This document shows, in pieces, positions 18,280-26,582 of a stretch of DNA of 64,000 bases; the first letter of the stretch is position 1, and every line of letters begins with the position of its first letter. The stretch is from positions 25,716-89,715 of the forward strand of contig JAQWGI010000032.1 in assembly GCA_029238315.1 (NCBI GenBank). Direction: 5' to 3'. The DNA comes from Polaribacter sp. (GTDB lineage Bacteria > Bacteroidota > Bacteroidia > Flavobacteriales > Flavobacteriaceae). The translations under genes were made by a program, and so were the position numbers. The notes under the pieces are model-generated. The model made no database searches and was not told the origin of the DNA. It saw nothing but the letters and a program-made list of their open reading frames with translations.

Positions 18280-19167
18280 TTAAGCATCAATACTTGCACC
18301 ACTTGCAGCAACACTTCTATCAATTTTCCGCATTAAACCTTGTAAAACTTTTCCTGGACCAACTTCTACAAACTCTTTACCACCATCAGCAATCATTGCT
18401 TGGATACACTGAGTCCATTTAACCGGAGCTGTTAATTGGGCTACTAAATTTTCTTTGATTTCTATCGGACTTGTAACAGCTTTAGCTGGCACATTTTGAT
18501 ACACAGGACATGTTGGTTCGCTAAAGGTAGTGTCTTCAATTGCTTTTGCTAACTCTTCTCTTGCAGGCTCCATCATTGGCGAGTGAAATGCTCCACCAAC
18601 CGGCAACAACAATGCACGCTTTGCGCCTTTTTCTGTCAATACTTCACATGCTTTTTTAACCGCAGATACTTCTCCAGAAATGACCAATTGACCAGGGCAG
18701 TTATAATTCGCCGCCACTACAACACCATCAATTTCTGCACAAGTTTCTTCAACAATCGCATCTTCTAAACCTAAAACAGCAGCCATTGTTGATGGAGAAA
18801 TTTCACAAGCTTTTTGCATAGCAAGTGCTCTTTTAGAAACCAACTTCAATCCATCTTCAAAAGACAAAACATTATTTGCTACTAGAGCAGATAATTCCCC
18901 TAAAGAATGTCCTGCAACCATTTCTGGCTTAAAAGAATCTCCTAATACTTTTGCCAATATAACCGAATGTAAAAAAATAGCTGGTTGGGTAACTTTCGTT
19001 TCTTTTAACTGTTCTGCAGTTCCCTCAAACATAATGTCTGTAATGCTAAATCCTAAGATTTGGTTTGCTTGCTCAAAAAGATCTTGAGCCAATGTTGATT
19101 TTTCGTAAAGATCCAAACCCATTCCTGTAAATTGTGCTCCTTGACCTGGAAAAATATATGCCTTCAT
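18280..19167 (-). CDS. fabD: Malonyl CoA-acyl carrier protein transacylase
   Basis: FabD loads malonyl groups onto acyl carrier protein for fatty acid synthesis. I use the ATG at 19165-19167, which gives the canonical N-terminus MKAYIFPGQGAQ and 295 residues. An upstream in-frame ATG at 19218 would start inside the likely promoter at 19206-19213. The active-site serine is Ser88 in GHSLGE, with the conserved GAFHSPMM histidine in the C-terminal half. It is a single gene with its own promoter and terminator. Confidence 0.95.
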   Translation of the reverse strand: MKAYIFPGQGAQFTGMGLDLYEKSTLAQDLFEQANQILGFSITDIMFEGTAEQLKETKVTQPAIFLHSVILAKVLGDSFKPEMVAGHSLGELSALVANNVLSFEDGLKLVSKRALAMQKACEISPSTMAAVLGLEDAIVEETCAEIDGVVVAANYNCPGQLVISGEVSAVKKACEVLTEKGAKRALLLPVGGAFHSPMMEPAREELAKAIEDTTFSEPTCPVYQNVPAKAVTSPIEIKENLVAQLTAPVKWTQCIQAMIADGGKEFVEVGPGKVLQGLMRKIDRSVAASGASIDA

Positions 19168-19205
19168 AAATAGTGTATTTGTATAATCAATTGTTTTAAT
19201 ATTGG

Positions 19206-19213
19206 CAAAAATA
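19206..19213 (-). promoter_or_regulatory. -7 promoter element of fabD
   Basis: On the minus strand this is TATTTTTG, a perfect TAnnTTTG match, 38 bases before the chosen fabD ATG. It decides against the longer reading frame. Confidence 0.55.
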
Positions 19214-19218
19214 GTCAT

Positions 19219-19621
19219 TTTTATCAGAAGCTGTTGCTACTTTATTATCAAGTAAACTGACGTGTATAGTCATCTTAAAAAAATCAATGATCCTCAAATA
19301 GATACTAGCAGATTTAAAACCTCTACTTCATTCTTGAGATGAATAAATTTCACTTTTTTATAGTTAATTGATGTCAATTAGAAGGTCTAATAAAGATTTA
19401 TAAAAACGTTGTTTCAAAAAATTAAATTTAAAAAAGATGTAAAACCCTGAAGATATTTGATTGATTATAAATAGAACTTTCCTAAAACAAAAAACTTCTA
19501 ATTAACTATTGAAAAAAGCATTCTAAAACTTATTTATCTACAAGAACATAACAATAAGATCGTTCTTAAATGATTGAAATTTAAACAAGAGATCGTATCT
19601 TTATTTTTTTAAATAAATACA
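19219..19621. other. Intergenic region without recognised gene
   Basis: This 403-bp AT-rich stretch separates the divergent fabD and arsenosugar genes. I found no credible coding frame, RNA gene or clear TAnnTTTG element before the gene at 19622. It probably holds the promoter of the arsenosugar cluster, but I cannot place it. Confidence 0.5.
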
Positions 19622-19957
19622 ATGTCAAAAACATATTACGATCCTGCTGATTTAAGAAAGTTTGGAAAAATTACAGAATGGAGTGAAGAATTAGGGAATA
19701 AATTCTTTGATTATTACGGAAAAGTATTTGAAGAAGGTGCTTTATCTGCTCGTGAAAAAAGCTTAATTGCCCTTGCTGTTGCACATACAGAACAATGCCC
19801 ATATTGTATTGATGCATATACAAAAGACGGTTTACAACGCGGTATTACAAAAGAAGAAATGATGGAAGCCGTGCATGTTGGTGCGGCTATAAAAAGTGGC
19901 GCAACACTTGTACACGGCGTTCAAATGATGAATAAAGTGAATAAATTAGAAATGTAA
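19622..19957 (+). CDS. AhpD/carboxymuconolactone decarboxylase-fold protein, arsenosugar-cluster peroxidase-like
   Basis: This 111-residue protein has the AhpD-like fold signature, including the redox pair Cys59/Cys62 in EQCPYCIDAY and the following helix MMEAVHVGAAIKSGA. Proteins of this type occur next to arsS; in some species the first cysteine is selenocysteine, here it is an ordinary cysteine. A thiol-disulfide or peroxidase role in keeping arsenic in the trivalent state is plausible but unproven. It is the first gene of the cluster, 153 bases before arsS. Confidence 0.85.
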   Translation: MSKTYYDPADLRKFGKITEWSEELGNKFFDYYGKVFEEGALSAREKSLIALAVAHTEQCPYCIDAYTKDGLQRGITKEEMMEAVHVGAAIKSGATLVHGVQMMNKVNKLEM

Positions 19958-19999
19958 GCAGAGTACTAATTTTGTAAAACAACATTGTGTAAATCACTT

Positions 20000-20022
20000 A
20001 TTCCCGTGAAAACAGGAATCTC
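20000..20022. repeat. Small palindromic repeat (ATTCC...GGAAT)
   Basis: ATTCC at 20000-20004 and GGAAT at 20015-20019 flank CGTGAAAACA, followed by CTC. It resembles the short REP-type hairpins common in flavobacterial intergenic DNA. Confidence 0.5.
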
Positions 20023-20034
20023 AAAAAATCTTAC

Positions 20035-20082
20035 CTCGAGTGCAGTCGAGAAGTTGTAATTAGGTTTCGAATGCGCTCAACC
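20035..20082. repeat. Family A palindromic repeat, degenerate inverted pair
   Basis: One arm at 20035-20052 (CTCGAGTGCAGTCGAGAA) is followed in opposite orientation by a decayed copy at 20065-20082 (TTTCGAATGCGCTCAACC). The core matches TCGAGnGnAGTCGA of the other family A copies in this window. It lies between the AhpD-like gene and arsS. Confidence 0.7.
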
Positions 20083-20110
20083 AGATAAAAGAAACTAAAT
20101 CAAGTTCAGT

Positions 20111-21160
20111 ATGAAGAAATCACTCAAAGCAAGAAACAATGATTTAGCAAATACGGAACGTCAATTGGAAATTCTATCTAATGGAATTTTTAAAGATGAA
20201 TTATCAACATTTGCAAACAAAATAAAAGAAACAAATCAATTTCCATTACGCCCAAAAAAATTAGAGATTTTACAAATAAATTTAGGTTATATGTGCAATC
20301 AAGTTTGTGCACATTGTCATGTTGATGCTGGCCCAGACAGAAAAGAAATTATGACAATTGAAACTATGAATCAATGTTTGGAAGTGATCAAAAAAACGGA
20401 CGCGCATACTTTAGATTTAACTGGTGGTGCACCAGAAATGAATCCAAATTTTAGATGGTTTGTAGAAGAAGCTTCAAAGGCCGGAATTAAAGATTTTATT
20501 GTTCGCTCTAACTTAACAATCATCCAAGCGAATAAAAAATATCATGATTTGCCCGATTTTTTCAAAAAACACAATGTTCATGTTGTTTCTTCTATGCCAC
20601 ATTGGACACGTGGAAAAACAGACAAGCAACGTGGTGATGGTGTTTTTGACAAATCAATCAAAGCATTACAAATGTTAAATAATGTTGGTTACGGAAAAGA
20701 AAATTCTGATTTAAAATTAGATTTGGTATATAATCCTTCAGGAGCGTTTTTACCTGGTGATCAAAAAGCGTTAGAAAACGATTTCAAAAAAGCATTAAAA
20801 GAAGATTTTAATATTGATTTTCACAATTTATTTGCTATTACAAATTTACCAATCAGCCGTTTTTTAGACTATTTAATTGCTTCAGAAAATTATGAAGATT
20901 ATATGCATTCTTTAATTGAAGCGTATAATCCAGCAGCAGTAGAAAATGTAATGTGTACCAACACAATTTCTGTAAGTTGGGATGGAAAGTTATACGACTG
21001 TGATTTCAATCAAATGCTAAATTTAAAAGTAAATTCTAAAATAAAACACATCGCAGATTACAACGAAGAAATTTTACAAAATAGAGATATCATCATCAAT
21101 CAACATTGCTACGGATGTACTGCTGGCGCTGGAAGTAGTTGCCAAGGAGTTGTAGCGTAA
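20111..21160 (+). CDS. arsS: Arsenosugar biosynthesis radical SAM protein ArsS
   Basis: ArsS joins the 5'-deoxyadenosyl group of SAM to dimethylarsenite, the committed step towards arsenosugars. The 349-residue protein has the radical-SAM cluster motif CNQVCAHC (Cys62, 66, 69) and the diagnostic C-terminal motif CYGCTAGAGSSCQG (Cys333, 336, 344), probably a second Fe-S or substrate site. All positions that are selenocysteine in some homologues are cysteine here. Its ATG lies directly at the border of a degenerate family C repeat (TTCAGTATGA). The neighbours (AhpD-like, CofC-like transferase, PNP, ArsM) confirm the assignment. Confidence 0.93.
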   Translation: MKKSLKARNNDLANTERQLEILSNGIFKDELSTFANKIKETNQFPLRPKKLEILQINLGYMCNQVCAHCHVDAGPDRKEIMTIETMNQCLEVIKKTDAHTLDLTGGAPEMNPNFRWFVEEASKAGIKDFIVRSNLTIIQANKKYHDLPDFFKKHNVHVVSSMPHWTRGKTDKQRGDGVFDKSIKALQMLNNVGYGKENSDLKLDLVYNPSGAFLPGDQKALENDFKKALKEDFNIDFHNLFAITNLPISRFLDYLIASENYEDYMHSLIEAYNPAAVENVMCTNTISVSWDGKLYDCDFNQMLNLKVNSKIKHIADYNEEILQNRDIIINQHCYGCTAGAGSSCQGVVA

Positions 21161-21170
21161 TTTAGTTAAA

Positions 21171-21197
21171 TGTCATATCGAGCGGAGTCGAGACACC
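21171..21197. repeat. Family A palindromic repeat (left copy)
   Basis: The copy reads TGTCATATCGAGCGGAGTCG followed by AGACACC. It begins 10 bases after the arsS stop codon and is paired with an inverted copy at 21348-21370 across a small decayed gene. Confidence 0.8.
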
Positions 21198-21204
21198 TAT
21201 TAAA

Positions 21205-21388
21205 ATGAAAAAAACAATCTACATATTAATCTTTATTTTCTCAATTTCTGTAAACGGACAATCAATAAAAAAAGCTATTGAAAAAATACAATACTGAAAG
21301 TATTGAATACGCTTATGTTGATGAATTGAAAAATCAAACTAAAAAACCTTTCGACTCCGCTCAAGGTAACAATAAAATATTTTTTTAA
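21205..21388 (+). pseudogene. Remnant of a small exported protein, frameshifted
   Basis: An ATG at 21205 opens a 30-codon frame with a signal-peptide-like start (MKKTIYILIFIFSISVNGQ) that stops at 21295-21297. In the +1 frame the coding sense appears to continue (ESIEYAYVDELKNQ) to a stop at 21386-21388, the last part being supplied by a family A repeat (FDSAQGN). The original protein is not recognisable. The simplest reading is a small secreted protein gene broken by a one-base indel and truncated by repeat insertion. Confidence 0.45.
21348..21370. repeat. Family A palindromic repeat (right, inverted copy)
   Basis: CTTTCGACTCCGCTCAAGG plus TAAC is the inverse orientation of the copy at 21171-21197. 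It overlaps the 3' end of the small pseudogene. Confidence 0.75.
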
Positions 21389-21458
21389 AACGCAACAGAA
21401 AAAGTGCATACTTTTAGCAAATAATGGAGCAAATAGCTAAAAAAAGGAATCAAAATTT

Positions 21459-22094
21459 ATGAGTAAAAATTTAGTCATTATTTTTGTAAAAAACATCATT
21501 TTAGGTCAGGTAAAAACACGCCTAGCTAAAACGATTGGAGATATTGACGCCTATAATATCTACTCAAATCTTGTAACAACTACAGAAAAAGCTACCTTAA
21601 AATTGGCTATTGAGCGACATATTTATTTTTCGAACGAAATTATGCCATCGTTTTGGAAACACGACAAAAAATTTGTTCAAAAAGGCGCAGATCTTGGAAG
21701 CAGAATGCAACAAGCATTTCAAAATGGATTTGATGAGGGATATGAAAACATTGTGTTAATTGGCTCTGATTTACCAACCATTTCAAAAGAGATTGTTGAA
21801 TCAGGTATCTCAAAACTTAAAAATAATGATATTGTTTTTGGTCCTGCAGAAGATGGTGGTTACTATTTAGTTGGAATGTCTAAAATGCATCCCTCTATTT
21901 TTAAAGATAAACCATGGAGCACATCTAATTTATTAACCCTAACTTTACAAGAATTAAAAGCAAAAAATCATTCAGTGACATTGATTGAAACCTTAAATGA
22001 TATTGATACTTTTGAAGATCTAATTGCTTCCGATTTTTATAAAAACAATTCTAGAATTCAGGAAATTGTAAAACAAAATAAAGCAATAAAATAA
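21459..22094 (+). CDS. Arsenosugar-cluster transferase, CofC-like nucleotidyl/glycosyltransferase fold (TIGR04282 type)
   Basis: The 211-residue protein begins with FVKNIILGQVKTRLAKTIG, the KTRLA pattern of the family once called rSAM/selenodomain-associated transferase 1, and has a GSDLPTIS metal-binding segment and GPAEDGGYYLVGM typical of CofC/MobA-like folds. Such genes are consistently linked to arsS. It probably activates or transfers a small group onto the arsenic-containing ribose, but the reaction is unproven. It lies 52 bases before the phosphorylase gene. Confidence 0.85.
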   Translation: MSKNLVIIFVKNIILGQVKTRLAKTIGDIDAYNIYSNLVTTTEKATLKLAIERHIYFSNEIMPSFWKHDKKFVQKGADLGSRMQQAFQNGFDEGYENIVLIGSDLPTISKEIVESGISKLKNNDIVFGPAEDGGYYLVGMSKMHPSIFKDKPWSTSNLLTLTLQELKAKNHSVTLIETLNDIDTFEDLIASDFYKNNSRIQEIVKQNKAIK

Positions 22095-22109
22095 AAAGAT
22101 ACTGAAATA

Positions 22110-22144
22110 CTGAAACAAGTTCAGCACTAGCAAATTCAGCATAA
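22110..22144. repeat. Family C palindromic repeat before the PNP gene
   Basis: CTGAAACAAGTTCAG (22110-22124) is an imperfect palindrome, preceded by a partial CTGAA and followed by a second half-copy TTCAGCATAA (22135-22144). The ATG of the phosphorylase follows at 22147. Confidence 0.75.
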
Positions 22145-22146
22145 AC

Positions 22147-22962
22147 ATGAAAAAAAAGCAACTACAAGAAACAATTGATTTTCTAAAATCTAACGGAATT
22201 ACAAATCCACAAATAGGAATTGTTTTAGGAACTGGTTTAGGAAAACTAGTTGATGAAATCGAAATAGAAAAAGAAATTGCCTATTCAGAAATTCCAAATT
22301 TTCCGCAAGCAACGGTTGAGTTTCATTCTGGAAAATTAATTTACGGAACATTAGCTAATAAAAAAGTGGTAGTAATGTCTGGTCGTTTTCATGTTTATGA
22401 AGGGCATTCTCTCTGGGAAGTTACTTATGGAATTAGAACCATGCACGGTTTAGGCATATCTACTTTATTGATTTCTAATGCTGCTGGAGCTATAAATCTT
22501 TCATATAAGAAAGGAGATTTAATGTTGTTAGAAGATCATTTAAACCTACAAGGGAACTCTCCATTAGCGTTTAAAGGTGCCTATGATTTTGGGAATATTT
22601 TTGCTGACATGTTAGCACCTTATTCAAAAAAAATCAATTCTAAATTGAAAAAAATCGCGCAGCAAAACGATATACAATTGCACGAAGGAATGTACGCAAG
22701 TGTTGTGGGTCCACAATTAGAAACCAGAGCAGAATATAGAATGTTACAAATTTTAGAAGCTGATGCGGTTGGCATGAGCACCGTTCCAGAAGTGATCGTT
22801 GCCAAACAATTAGCATTGCCTTGTGCAGCAATTTCTGTTTTGACGGATGAATGTGATCCGAAGAATTTACAACCTGTTGATATTGCAGAAATCATTGCAG
22901 TTGCTGGTGAGGCAGAACCAAAAATGATTACATTATTTAAAGAATTAATTTTAAATTTATAG
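22147..22962 (+). CDS. Purine-nucleoside phosphorylase (PNP I family)
   Basis: This 271-residue enzyme cleaves purine nucleosides with phosphate. Recognisable segments are GIVLGTGLG near residue 26, HSGKLIYG, the MSGRFHVYEG segment, SNAAGAIN near 117, and GVVGPQLETRAEYRML-like and VGMSTVPEV segments. It could simply be a salvage enzyme, but PNP genes recur in arsenosugar clusters, where removal of adenine from the arsenic-adenosyl product of ArsS is expected. The position here, between the transferase and arsM, supports that role. Confidence 0.93.
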   Translation: MKKKQLQETIDFLKSNGITNPQIGIVLGTGLGKLVDEIEIEKEIAYSEIPNFPQATVEFHSGKLIYGTLANKKVVVMSGRFHVYEGHSLWEVTYGIRTMHGLGISTLLISNAAGAINLSYKKGDLMLLEDHLNLQGNSPLAFKGAYDFGNIFADMLAPYSKKINSKLKKIAQQNDIQLHEGMYASVVGPQLETRAEYRMLQILEADAVGMSTVPEVIVAKQLALPCAAISVLTDECDPKNLQPVDIAEIIAVAGEAEPKMITLFKELILNL

Positions 22963-23043
22963 CACCAAGATTTTTAGAAACAAAAATAAAGACAAATTTC
23001 AAAATACGTCTTGTTTCTTGTTTCTTTCATCTTGAAAGAAAAC

Positions 23044-24012
23044 ATGAGTTACCTAGAAACCACACACAACGTATATAAAGAAGCAGCCTTAACGCCAAAT
23101 GTTGGGCTTTGCTGTACCACAAATCCTATTTGGGAATTACCGGGATTAAAAATCCCTAGAATTATGCAAGAAATGAATTACGGTTGTGGTTCTACCGTAC
23201 ATGCACGCGATTTAACAAACAATCCAAAAATGCTTTATGTTGGAGTTGGTGGCGGAATGGAATTGTTACAATTTGCGTATTTTAACAGAAATAAAGGAGG
23301 TGTAATTGGTTTAGATGTAGTTGATGAAATGTTAGAAGCATCCCGTAAAAACTTTAAAATTGCCGAAGAACAAAACGATTGGTTCAAATCTGATTTTGTT
23401 GATTTACGAAAAGGCGACGCCATGAATTTGCCAGTCGAAGACAATTCGATTGATGTTGCTGCTCAAAACTGTTTATTCAATATTTTTAAGTCGGATGATT
23501 TACAAAAAGCGATTGCAGAAATGTACAGAGTTTTAAAACCTCACGGACGTTTAGTTATGAGTGATCCAACCTGTGAGCAACCAATGAATGATAAACTACG
23601 TAATGACGAGCGTTTGCGTGCACTTTGTTTAAGTGGAAGTTTAACGATTGCCGATTATGTAAAAGCATTAACCGATGCTGGTTTTGGAACGATAGAAATT
23701 AGAGCTAGAAAACCATACAGAATTTTAGATCCGAAAAATTACCCAACAGACGAATTAATTTATATAGAATCTATTGAAGTTGCTGCAATTAAAGATCCGA
23801 TGCCAAAAGATGGACCTTGTATTTTTACAGGAAAAGCGGCTATTTATTATGGTGAAGAAGATTTTTTTGATGATGGTTTAGGACATGTGCTATTAAAAAA
23901 CCAACCTTTAGCAATTTGTGATAAAAGTGCAAAAGCATTGCAAGATTTAGGAAGAGACGACATCTTTTTCTCTCCTTCTACTTTTCATTATGATGGCGGT
24001 GGTTGTTGTTAA
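23044..24012 (+). CDS. arsM: Arsenosugar-type arsenite methyltransferase ArsM
   Basis: ArsM methylates trivalent arsenic with SAM, supplying dimethylarsenite to ArsS. I choose the ATG at 23044 (MSYLETTHNVYKEAA, 322 residues); an upstream in-frame ATG at 23011 gives an unlikely extension. The protein has a Rossmann SAM site (YVGVGGGMELLQ), an adjacent Cys23-Cys24 pair, a further cysteine in YGCGS, and Cys in AQNCLFNIF and SDPTCEQP that could bind As(III). It ends in GGGCC. The downstream half is longer than in minimal ArsM. It is the last gene before the strand switches. Confidence 0.9.
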   Translation: MSYLETTHNVYKEAALTPNVGLCCTTNPIWELPGLKIPRIMQEMNYGCGSTVHARDLTNNPKMLYVGVGGGMELLQFAYFNRNKGGVIGLDVVDEMLEASRKNFKIAEEQNDWFKSDFVDLRKGDAMNLPVEDNSIDVAAQNCLFNIFKSDDLQKAIAEMYRVLKPHGRLVMSDPTCEQPMNDKLRNDERLRALCLSGSLTIADYVKALTDAGFGTIEIRARKPYRILDPKNYPTDELIYIESIEVAAIKDPMPKDGPCIFTGKAAIYYGEEDFFDDGLGHVLLKNQPLAICDKSAKALQDLGRDDIFFSPSTFHYDGGGCC

Positions 24013-24254
24013 ATGAATGTCATTTCCAACAGTTTACTTTTTTTTTAAAAACTATTGCATATTATTTATTAAAGCACTCAAATACATTGCTTTATAATTA
24101 CCGACATCAATGCAAGTTGTTAGAACTAAACTAACTTTTATTTTCTGTAATCCCAATCCGTTAATGACAATAAAAAAGATGCTGTTTTTTTTACACCGGC
24201 ATACACTAAGACACCAATAAAGAAATAGAAAAACAATTTTACTCTTAGAGGTTT

Positions 24255-25088
24255 CTAAATTTTTATAGTCACAACGGGCAAGCTTGCATGGTTGCTCAAA
24301 TCTTCTGCAACACTACCTTCAAAAAGGTGAGACATTCCTTTTCTACCATTGGTACTAATTACAATTAAATCTGCACCTATCAAATTAGAGAAGTTTAAAA
24401 TTCCTTTTTCAATTGTGTGCTCACACTCAAAAGAAACTTCTTTTAATTTACTGATATCCTGACCTGCTTTGGTTAAAAAATTTGCCGCCATTTCTTGCAT
24501 TTGAGAAGATGATTTAAATTGATCATTGGGTAAATTAACATATAATAAATGCAATTCTGAATTAAAAAACTCCATCAATTTTAAGGCTTTTTTATAAGCA
24601 GGAATTGATTTTTCAGAAAAATCAGATGCATACACAACGTCTTCAAAATTTAAATCAAATAATTCTTCTTTTAATACTAAAACCGGAACTGTAGCGTGTC
24701 TAATAACTTTTTCTGTGTTGGATCCTATGAAAATTTCTTTGATTCCGCTTGCACCATGAGAACTCATCAATATTAAATCTGCATTTATTTCTTCTGCAAT
24801 TGCATTAATTTCACTGAAAGATAAATAATGCTTAATTATTGAAGTAACTTTTACATCCTTTAAATAGGGTTTGTCTAAAAATTTCTTAAACTTTTTTTCG
24901 GCGAGTTTTAAGTAAAAAACAGACTGCTCTTGTAAATCGCTGGCACTTTCACTCAAAGAAACAACACTTAAATTTAACATGTGTAAAACAATAATTTCGA
25001 TATCACTTCTTTTTGCCAATAGCGCAGCAGCTTTTAAAGCATGTGCTGAGTGTTCAGAAAAATCTACGGGTACAATAACTTTTTTCAT
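24255..25088 (-). CDS. Universal stress protein with two tandem Usp domains
   Basis: The 277-residue protein holds two UspA-like domains: the first begins KKVIVPVDFSEHSAHAL and has the nucleotide-binding style SSHGASGIKEIFIGS; the second begins DVVYASDFSEKSIPAYKK and ends with STNGRKGMSHLFEGSVAEDL. Tandem Usp proteins are common in flavobacteria and respond to energy or redox stress. A -7 element lies 23 bases upstream. There is no operon partner; the GH-like gene ends 78 bases upstream on the same strand. Confidence 0.92.
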   Translation of the reverse strand: MKKVIVPVDFSEHSAHALKAAALLAKRSDIEIIVLHMLNLSVVSLSESASDLQEQSVFYLKLAEKKFKKFLDKPYLKDVKVTSIIKHYLSFSEINAIAEEINADLILMSSHGASGIKEIFIGSNTEKVIRHATVPVLVLKEELFDLNFEDVVYASDFSEKSIPAYKKALKLMEFFNSELHLLYVNLPNDQFKSSSQMQEMAANFLTKAGQDISKLKEVSFECEHTIEKGILNFSNLIGADLIVISTNGRKGMSHLFEGSVAEDLSNHASLPVVTIKI

Positions 25089-25111
25089 GTTTGTTAATTT
25101 TTGAATAATCC

Positions 25112-25119
25112 CAAAATTA
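25112..25119 (-). promoter_or_regulatory. Candidate -7 element of the universal stress protein gene
   Basis: On the minus strand the octamer is TAATTTTG, a match to TAnnTTTG, 23 bases before the ATG at 25088. Confidence 0.45.
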
Positions 25120-25166
25120 AATTATTGAAATATAGTATTTTAGAACATTTATCATGTTTTAAAATT

Positions 25167-26180
25167 TTATTTAATTCGTTGATTTTCATATAATTTTTTT
25201 AATAAAGTCTCCGTTGGTTTATTCTGCGGTGTAAATCGATTGTTGTTCTTGCCTCCAGAATTTTGATGATTGTAAAACCATTTCCAAATAAAACCTCCAG
25301 CGAACCAATCTTCTTTCCAGAATTGATTGTAAATTGCTTGTGTAGCATTTAATTGAGCTTCTAAGTTGATATTTCCTTGAGTTCTGTTTGATTCCCAAGG
25401 TTTTTCTCCGGTAAAGTGAACACTTCTATACCCATATTCTGTAAATAAAATTGGCTTCTTAAATTTTTGATGCACTTTTAGAATTTCATTTTTATGTGGT
25501 TTCCACCCGTTTTCAAAATCTAAAACCGATGGTGTTTTGAGATCGCTCAATGGAAAATAGGCATCTACACCAATATAATCTAACTCATTCCAAAACGAAA
25601 CGCTTTTATACTCATCCCAATTGGAAGCATAAGTTAATTTTCCTTGATATATTTTTTTAATTTTTACAATTAACCCTTTCCAGTATTCTGGTCTTTTTGC
25701 AACAAATAGTTGTAATTCAGTTCCAATACAAAAAATATCAGCATTTATTTTTTTAGCAATACCTGCATAGTCTAATATAAATTTCTCGTAAGAATTTTCT
25801 AATTTTTTCCAATCTTGCTCCGTTTCCATATCAATAAAACCTGTGTACAAGCCTTTAGCAACCCATAATTGAGGTTTTATCATTATCTTTATAGGATGCT
25901 TTTGAAATTCTTGAGAGTATTGTGCGATACCTTTTTTAGTTTCACCAAACCATTGCCTTTCTGAATTATAAATAATAGTTGGATTTTTTAAATCTCTAAA
26001 AAAACCAAACGGCATTAAAGCTACATAATTAGCATTTACATTTAAAACAGGTTTTACGTGCTTATTCTCTAACCGTTCTCTTGAGGCTACAAAACTAATT
26101 CCATTTACTTTTTGATGCTCTGAGACACAAGAAAATTGCAAAAAAATAAGACTAAATAAAATGAAGGAGTTGATTTTCAT
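25167..26180 (-). CDS. GH113-like glycoside hydrolase lipoprotein
   Basis: I use the ATG at 26178-26180, which gives a lipoprotein signal (MKINSFILFSLIFLQFSC, lipobox Cys18) and about 337 residues; an upstream ATG at 26198 adds six residues. The TIM-barrel-like sequence has CIGTELQ and LFTEYGYRS segments that fit the two catalytic glutamates of family 113-like mannanases, and the aromatic WKWFYNHQNSGG near the end. The substrate is probably a mannose- or glucose-containing polymer, but this is inferred. It would be anchored in the periplasm or on the outer membrane. Confidence 0.75.
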   Translation of the reverse strand: MKINSFILFSLIFLQFSCVSEHQKVNGISFVASRERLENKHVKPVLNVNANYVALMPFGFFRDLKNPTIIYNSERQWFGETKKGIAQYSQEFQKHPIKIMIKPQLWVAKGLYTGFIDMETEQDWKKLENSYEKFILDYAGIAKKINADIFCIGTELQLFVAKRPEYWKGLIVKIKKIYQGKLTYASNWDEYKSVSFWNELDYIGVDAYFPLSDLKTPSVLDFENGWKPHKNEILKVHQKFKKPILFTEYGYRSVHFTGEKPWESNRTQGNINLEAQLNATQAIYNQFWKEDWFAGGFIWKWFYNHQNSGGKNNNRFTPQNKPTETLLKKLYENQRIK

Positions 26181-26198
26181 TGCTTCTAAATTAGGCAT

Positions 26199-26582
26199 TT
26201 TTTTATAATAACAAGCTCAGTCTAATATTACAAGATTCCCAGACCGTGATTGACACTATTCTCTATGTTGTTTGTAACAACTAATTTTTATATATAAAAT
26301 ATAAAACCATGTAACCATACGTAAGAATTTTGAATGCGTAAATAGCTATAAGCTGTTCTTTAAAAAAGCAGTATTTCCTTGAAAAAAGCAATAATGTTAA
26401 AGAAAAAAATAAAAATAGAATTGTAAAACTTATTGTAATTTATTTAAGAATGCAAGAAAATGTATGTTGAAAAAAATATTTAATTCCAAACTTTTTTTCA
26501 ATCTGTCTTTAATCATTATAAATAAAAGAAAGTTATTAAGTTTGTAACTTGCAATACGACTTATTTGCTAACACTCTAATTT
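26199..26582. other. Divergent intergenic region
   Basis: This is about 380 bp of very AT-rich DNA between the GH-like lipoprotein gene and the FAD oxidoreductase gene. I found no coding frame, tRNA or repeat of the families described here. A partial promoter-like TTATTTG at 26561-26567 precedes the gene at 26583. Confidence 0.5.

Noticed and set aside
19622..21160. Possible selenocysteine codons in the AhpD-like protein and ArsS
   Set aside because: Homologues in some bacteria are selenoproteins, but both frames here are continuous with cysteine at the key sites and contain no in-frame TGA, so no Sec is needed.
20035..21370. CRISPR-like repeat array in the arsenosugar spacers
   Set aside because: The repeats are irregularly spaced, degenerate, inverted rather than direct and have no uniform spacers.
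24013..24254. Small gene or RNA after arsM
   Set aside because: The 242-bp AT-rich stretch has no sustained frame, no hairpin with a T-run and no similarity to the repeat families.
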